Part shown: one piece after another, positions 6,188-9,007 of the stretch | Numbering within the stretch: position 1 is the first letter of the stretch | Layout of the letters: the number at the start of each line of letters is the position of its first letter | Assembly: GCA_009691645.1 (NCBI GenBank) | Contig: SIAT01000067.1 | Location: forward strand, 1 to 9,007 | Direction: 5' to 3' | Source of the DNA: Pedosphaera sp. | Lineage (GTDB): Bacteria > Verrucomicrobiota > Verrucomicrobiia > Limisphaerales > SIAT01 | Length of the DNA stretch: 9,007 bases | Program-made: the position numbers and the translations under genes | The notes under the pieces: model-generated | Databases searched by the model: none | Told to the model about the DNA's origin: nothing | Seen by the model: only the letters and a program-made list of their open reading frames with translations

Positions 6188-6216
6188 AAAAGCCACGGGG
6201 TTCGCCCGTGGCTTTT
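6188..6216. terminator. Strong bidirectional intrinsic terminator between convergent aroF and tig
   Basis: A perfect 12-bp stem AAAAGCCACGGG (6188-6199) with CCCGTGGCTTTT (6205-6216) encloses the loop GTTCG. On the plus strand the T-rich tail continues to 6222 (interrupted by one G); on the minus strand the five A residues at 6187-6191 give a T tract. It starts 20 nt after the aroF stop and 21 nt after the tig stop on the other strand, so it serves both genes. Confidence 0.93.
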
Positions 6217-6236
6217 GTTTTTGGATGGGGAAATTT

Positions 6237-7550
6237 TTAGATCGCGGCGGGAGTGATCTCCTCGACCGCGGCTTCCTTGAGCAGGAAATCCACGACTTTG
6301 GCGATGAGGAGCTGCTCGTGGATCTCGCCGAAGCCGTCGCGCTTCTGGAGTTCCTTGATGAACTTGGCCGGCTCCATCTGGTACTGCTGGGCAAGCACGA
6401 GCACGCGGCGGGTGATCTCATCCTGCGTGACCCTCAGTGATTCCTTCTCGGCGATGCGGCGGGCGAGGAAGCCGAGCTTCACCCGTTCCTTCGCAGTGCT
6501 GGCGGCGCTCTGATAAATCTCGTCCTTCTGCTTTTCGAGAATCTCGCGCGGCACGCCGCGCTGCTGGTTTTCAGCCACGATGTTGTACACCACGCTGCGG
6601 GTCTCGGATTGGACGAGGGTCTCGGGCAACTCGAAGGTGATGCGGCCGAGCAGCTCGCGCACGAGCTGGTCGCGCGTGCCGCGCTCGGCGCGGAACTCGC
6701 GGTCGTTCTTCAAATCGGTGCGGACGCCCTCTTGCAGTTTTTCGAGGCTCTCGGCACCGAAACCCTTGGCAAGCTCGTCGGTCAGCTCGGGCAGAACCTT
6801 TTCCTTCAGTTGAACGATTTCGACGCTGTACACGGCCTCTTTGCCCTGCAGCGGCGCGGAGACGAAGTCGGTCGGGAAGGTGACTTTGACTTCGCGGGTG
6901 TCGCCCTTCTTCGCGCCGACGAGCTGGGGCGTGAAGCCGGGGATGAAATGATCCTTCTCAATGCGCAGCCAGAAACCGGTCTGCTGCGTGATGCCGCGGG
7001 CGGTCGGCGCCAACTCGGTGAGCGGCTTGCCGTCGCAGGTGCCGGTGTAGTTCACCACCACGAAATCGCCCTCGCACACTTCGCGCTCGATATCCTTGTA
7101 ATCGGCCCGCTGCTCGCGCAGCACGTCGAGCGCCTTGGCCACATCGGCCTCGGTGAGGTCCACCTTCTCCCGTTTCACTGGCAGCCCTTTGTAATCCGGC
7201 AGATCGAACTCCGGCGCGGTCTCGAGCGTGGCGGCGAATTGGAGGCTCTGGCCGCGGCCGAACTGGATTTCCTCGATGTCGGGATAAACCACGGGGCTGA
7301 GCTTCTGGTCGCTGACGGCCTTCTGATAATGCTCGTTCATCAACTTGCGCTTGACCTCCTCCTCGATGCGCGCGGCGTAGGCGCGCTCGACAGCGGCGCG
7401 CGGCGCCTTGCCGGGCCGGAAGCCGGGGAGTTGCGCGTGCTTCTGGAAATCAGCGGTCACCGCGGCGAACACCGCGTCCACCGCGCTCGCTTCCACTTCC
7501 ACGCGTAAGAGTTTCTTGCAGGGGGCCAAATTTTCAACCGTCACATTCAC
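6237..7550 (-). CDS. tig: Trigger factor, ribosome-bound chaperone / peptidyl-prolyl isomerase (437 aa)
   Basis: Trigger factor binds the ribosome near the exit tunnel and shields nascent chains. Three domains are visible. The ribosome-binding domain (1 to about 115) holds the signature GFRPGKAP at 43-50. The FKBP-type isomerase domain (about 155-248) has EGDFVVVNYTGTCDGKPL and HFIPGFTPQLVGAKKGDTRE. The helical arms that hold substrate (about 250-437) include LPELTDELAKGFGAESLEKL and GVPREILEK. Length is normal. The start is GTG at 7548-7550, not ATG: GAAAGG lies on the minus strand about 7 nt upstream as an SD, and MNVTVENLAPCKKLLRVEVE matches the family start. A leader of about 40 nt runs from the predicted promoter at 7600-7628. 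The usual downstream neighbours clpP and clpX are absent; the gene stands alone and ends at the shared terminator. Confidence 0.96.
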   Translation of the reverse strand: MNVTVENLAPCKKLLRVEVEASAVDAVFAAVTADFQKHAQLPGFRPGKAPRAAVERAYAARIEEEVKRKLMNEHYQKAVSDQKLSPVVYPDIEEIQFGRGQSLQFAATLETAPEFDLPDYKGLPVKREKVDLTEADVAKALDVLREQRADYKDIEREVCEGDFVVVNYTGTCDGKPLTELAPTARGITQQTGFWLRIEKDHFIPGFTPQLVGAKKGDTREVKVTFPTDFVSAPLQGKEAVYSVEIVQLKEKVLPELTDELAKGFGAESLEKLQEGVRTDLKNDREFRAERGTRDQLVRELLGRITFELPETLVQSETRSVVYNIVAENQQRGVPREILEKQKDEIYQSAASTAKERVKLGFLARRIAEKESLRVTQDEITRRVLVLAQQYQMEPAKFIKELQKRDGFGEIHEQLLIAKVVDFLLKEAAVEEITPAAI

Positions 7551-7599
7551 AGACAGACCTTTCGTTTTTTTGCTGCGCCGAGTGGCGCGAAGGTCGGCC

Positions 7600-7628
7600 A
7601 GCGTAGGTGTGAAGCACTTTCACGTCAA
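7600..7628 (-). promoter_or_regulatory. Predicted sigma70-type promoter of tig
   Basis: On the minus strand, TTGACG (7628-7623) is followed after exactly 17 bp by TACGCT (7605-7600), matching five of six -35 positions and the three most conserved -10 positions. The predicted start is near 7593, about 43 nt before the GTG. A short palindrome, CGCAC-GGC-GTGCG (7634-7646), lies just upstream of the -35; it may be chance. The rest of the 210-bp gap to the divergent gene at 7761 shows no promoter I trust: TTCGAA, 17 bp, TAAACC on the plus strand is weak. Confidence 0.5.
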
Positions 7629-7760
7629 GCCCTCGCACGGCGTGCGGCGGCCTTTTCTATTTGAATGCGTTAGCGGTGCGCTGGGTCGAAGCAACCGCGT
7701 GCTTCTCTGCCGTCGGTTCGAAGCTGGACGCATTGATTGTAAACCTGTCACAGTAATCGA

Positions 7761-9007
7761 ATGATGAAGACCACACTCGTGTTTCAAACCGCCGTGGCGC
7801 TGGCCGTGGCGAGCATCGTAACCGCTACCGCGCAGACCGCGCCGGCCAAGCCGAACTGGAAGGACGCCAAGTCCAAGCTCATCCAAGCCGACTTTCCGAT
7901 CACCACCGCCTGCATCGGCGCGAAGTTCCCCGCCGGCAACAAGGCGAACAAAGGCATGGCGATGATCGTGGGCGAGAACGCCTTCATGAGTTTCGACACC
8001 GACCTGCTGCGCTTCTCCGCCGGCTGGACCTCGGCCGTGATCGTCGAGAAGGGTAAAACCAACGTCGTCGGTTTCATCAGCGACAAAGGGGTGACTTTCA
8101 ACGGCTCGCACGGCGGGCATCCGGAGATTCTCGGCGACCAGAAGTTCGGCGCCAAATCCGGCCCCGGCTGGGCCGACGCGAGCGGCTCGTTTGCGGATCC
8201 GCGCAAGGAACCGTTCGGTCCGCTGCCGAAATCGTGGGGCCGTTGGGACGGCCACTACGTCGTCGGCGATAAGGTGGTTCTCGCTTACACCGTTCACGGC
8301 ACGAAGATTTACGACCAACCCGGCAGCGTGGAGCAGGACGGTCAGACTGCGTTCCTGCGCACGATCAAGATTGACGCGGCGAAAGCGGATTTGACTGCGC
8401 TCATTCTCGACGGCGAAGGCGCTGCGAAAATCGAGAACGGCGCGGCGGTCGTGGATTGCGGCAACGGCGTGATTGCCCGCGTCGAGTTGGTCGGCGCGCC
8501 GAAGGGCGCCTCGCTGGCTGTCGCGGATGGCAATCGTGTCGTGTTGAAAATCGCCGCGGCCACGGCCGGCTTGTTCAATGTCGTGATTTGGAAAGGCGCG
8601 AAGGCCAACGAGGCCCAGTTCGCCGCGCTCGCCGCCGTGAAGCCGGCGTTGGCGGATTTCGCCAAAGGCGCCCAACCGCACTGGCCCGAGCCGGTGCTCA
8701 CGAAGGGCGTGCTCGAGAGCAACAAGACGCCCGACGGCGCGTTCGCCACCGACGTGCTCACCGCGCCGGACAAGAATCCGTGGAACCGCCGCGTGCGTTT
8801 CGGTGGGATGGACTTTTTCGCCGACGGCAAGCGCGCGGCGCTCAGCACGTGGGATGGTGACATCTGGATTGTCAGCGGCATCGACGAGACGCTCGAGAAT
8901 CTCTCCTGGCGGCGGTTCGCCTCGGGTGGTTTCGAGACGCTTGGCCTGAAGATTGTCGATGACGTGATCTACACCAGCGGCCGCGACCAGATCACGCGGT
9001 ACCACGA
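7761..9007 (+). CDS. Exported PVC-type DUF6797 / sorbosone-dehydrogenase-like beta-propeller protein, N-terminal part
   Basis: The frame is open from ATG 7761 to the window edge (415 residues visible, no stop). A second ATG follows at once at 7764; there is no clear SD. Residues 3-24 form a Sec signal peptide (KTTLVFQTAVALAVASIVTA) with likely cleavage after ATA at 24. Residues about 45-300 resemble the DUF6797 region common in Planctomycetes and Verrucomicrobia. Landmarks are FDTDLLRFSAGW (78-89), GSHGGHP (115-121), GPGWADASGSFADPR (135-149), GPLPKSWGRWDGHYV and KVVLAYTVHGTKIY. From about 345, VRFGGMDFFADGKRAALSTW and DGDIWIVSGID, then LGLKIVDDVIYTSGRDQIT, look like the first blades of a PQQ/sorbosone-dehydrogenase-like propeller. 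Many relatives carry a cytochrome c CxxCH further on; none is visible yet (only Cys51 and Cys233). Activity is unproven in this group; a periplasmic oxidoreductase or carbohydrate-related role is usually supposed. Confidence 0.8.
   Translation, partial: MMKTTLVFQTAVALAVASIVTATAQTAPAKPNWKDAKSKLIQADFPITTACIGAKFPAGNKANKGMAMIVGENAFMSFDTDLLRFSAGWTSAVIVEKGKTNVVGFISDKGVTFNGSHGGHPEILGDQKFGAKSGPGWADASGSFADPRKEPFGPLPKSWGRWDGHYVVGDKVVLAYTVHGTKIYDQPGSVEQDGQTAFLRTIKIDAAKADLTALILDGEGAAKIENGAAVVDCGNGVIARVELVGAPKGASLAVADGNRVVLKIAAATAGLFNVVIWKGAKANEAQFAALAAVKPALADFAKGAQPHWPEPVLTKGVLESNKTPDGAFATDVLTAPDKNPWNRRVRFGGMDFFADGKRAALSTWDGDIWIVSGIDETLENLSWRRFASGGFETLGLKIVDDVIYTSGRDQITRYH

Noticed and set aside
6609..7508. 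A 299-codon plus-strand open frame opposite trigger factor
   Set aside because: Trigger factor is certain on the other strand; this frame has no SD or family motif and shows the same antisense composition.
7620..9005. A 461-codon minus-strand open frame opposite the DUF6797 gene
   Set aside because: The plus-strand frame has a signal peptide and family motifs. The minus frame is His/Arg/Asp-rich and continues into the tig promoter region.

Overview
This window reads as a high-GC chromosomal segment from a Gram-negative bacterium, most likely of the PVC group and probably Verrucomicrobia. The support is the pairing of Sec/Lsp-exported proteins with a C-terminal gene of the PVC-type DUF6797/sorbosone-dehydrogenase-like kind, plus hopanoid radical-SAM genes. 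There are no tRNA or rRNA genes, CRISPR arrays, insertion sequences or phage genes. Most is ordinary housekeeping chromosome; the least ordinary part is a compact hopanoid-related operon.

Layout. (1) 1-390: the 3' end of a YggS-type PLP-homeostasis gene, then a 214-bp gap holding a perfect 14-bp inverted repeat. (2) 391-1909: a small unrecognised cytosolic protein (+), facing two minus-strand genes for envelope proteins (an exported TPR protein, then a lipoprotein) that probably share a transcript. (3) 1900-5018: a divergent promoter region and a plus-strand operon encoding a 66-residue lipoprotein, HpnH (adenosylhopane synthase family) and HpnJ (B12-type radical SAM protein of hopanoid head-group modification). 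Gaps within it are 4 and 12 nt. (4) 5116-6168: an AroF/AroG-type DAHP synthase, first enzyme of the shikimate pathway. (5) 6188-6216: a strong two-way terminator between convergent genes. (6) 6237-7628: trigger factor (minus strand) with a recognisable promoter. (7) 7761-9007: the 5' part of a large exported DUF6797/beta-propeller protein that runs off the window.

How the genes work together. HpnH attaches the 5'-deoxyadenosyl group of SAM to diploptene, the first committed step to bacteriohopanepolyols. HpnJ acts much later, on the glucosamine-type head group that HpnI and HpnK make in classical clusters. Those two genes, and the cyclase shc/hpnF, are absent from this window, so the pathway must be split across the genome or the pair may be used differently. 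The small lipoprotein is translationally positioned to be made with HpnH and is the best candidate here for an undescribed accessory component. I see no evidence for a wholly new multi-gene system. All calls come from reading the sequence and remembered family patterns; no searches were run.
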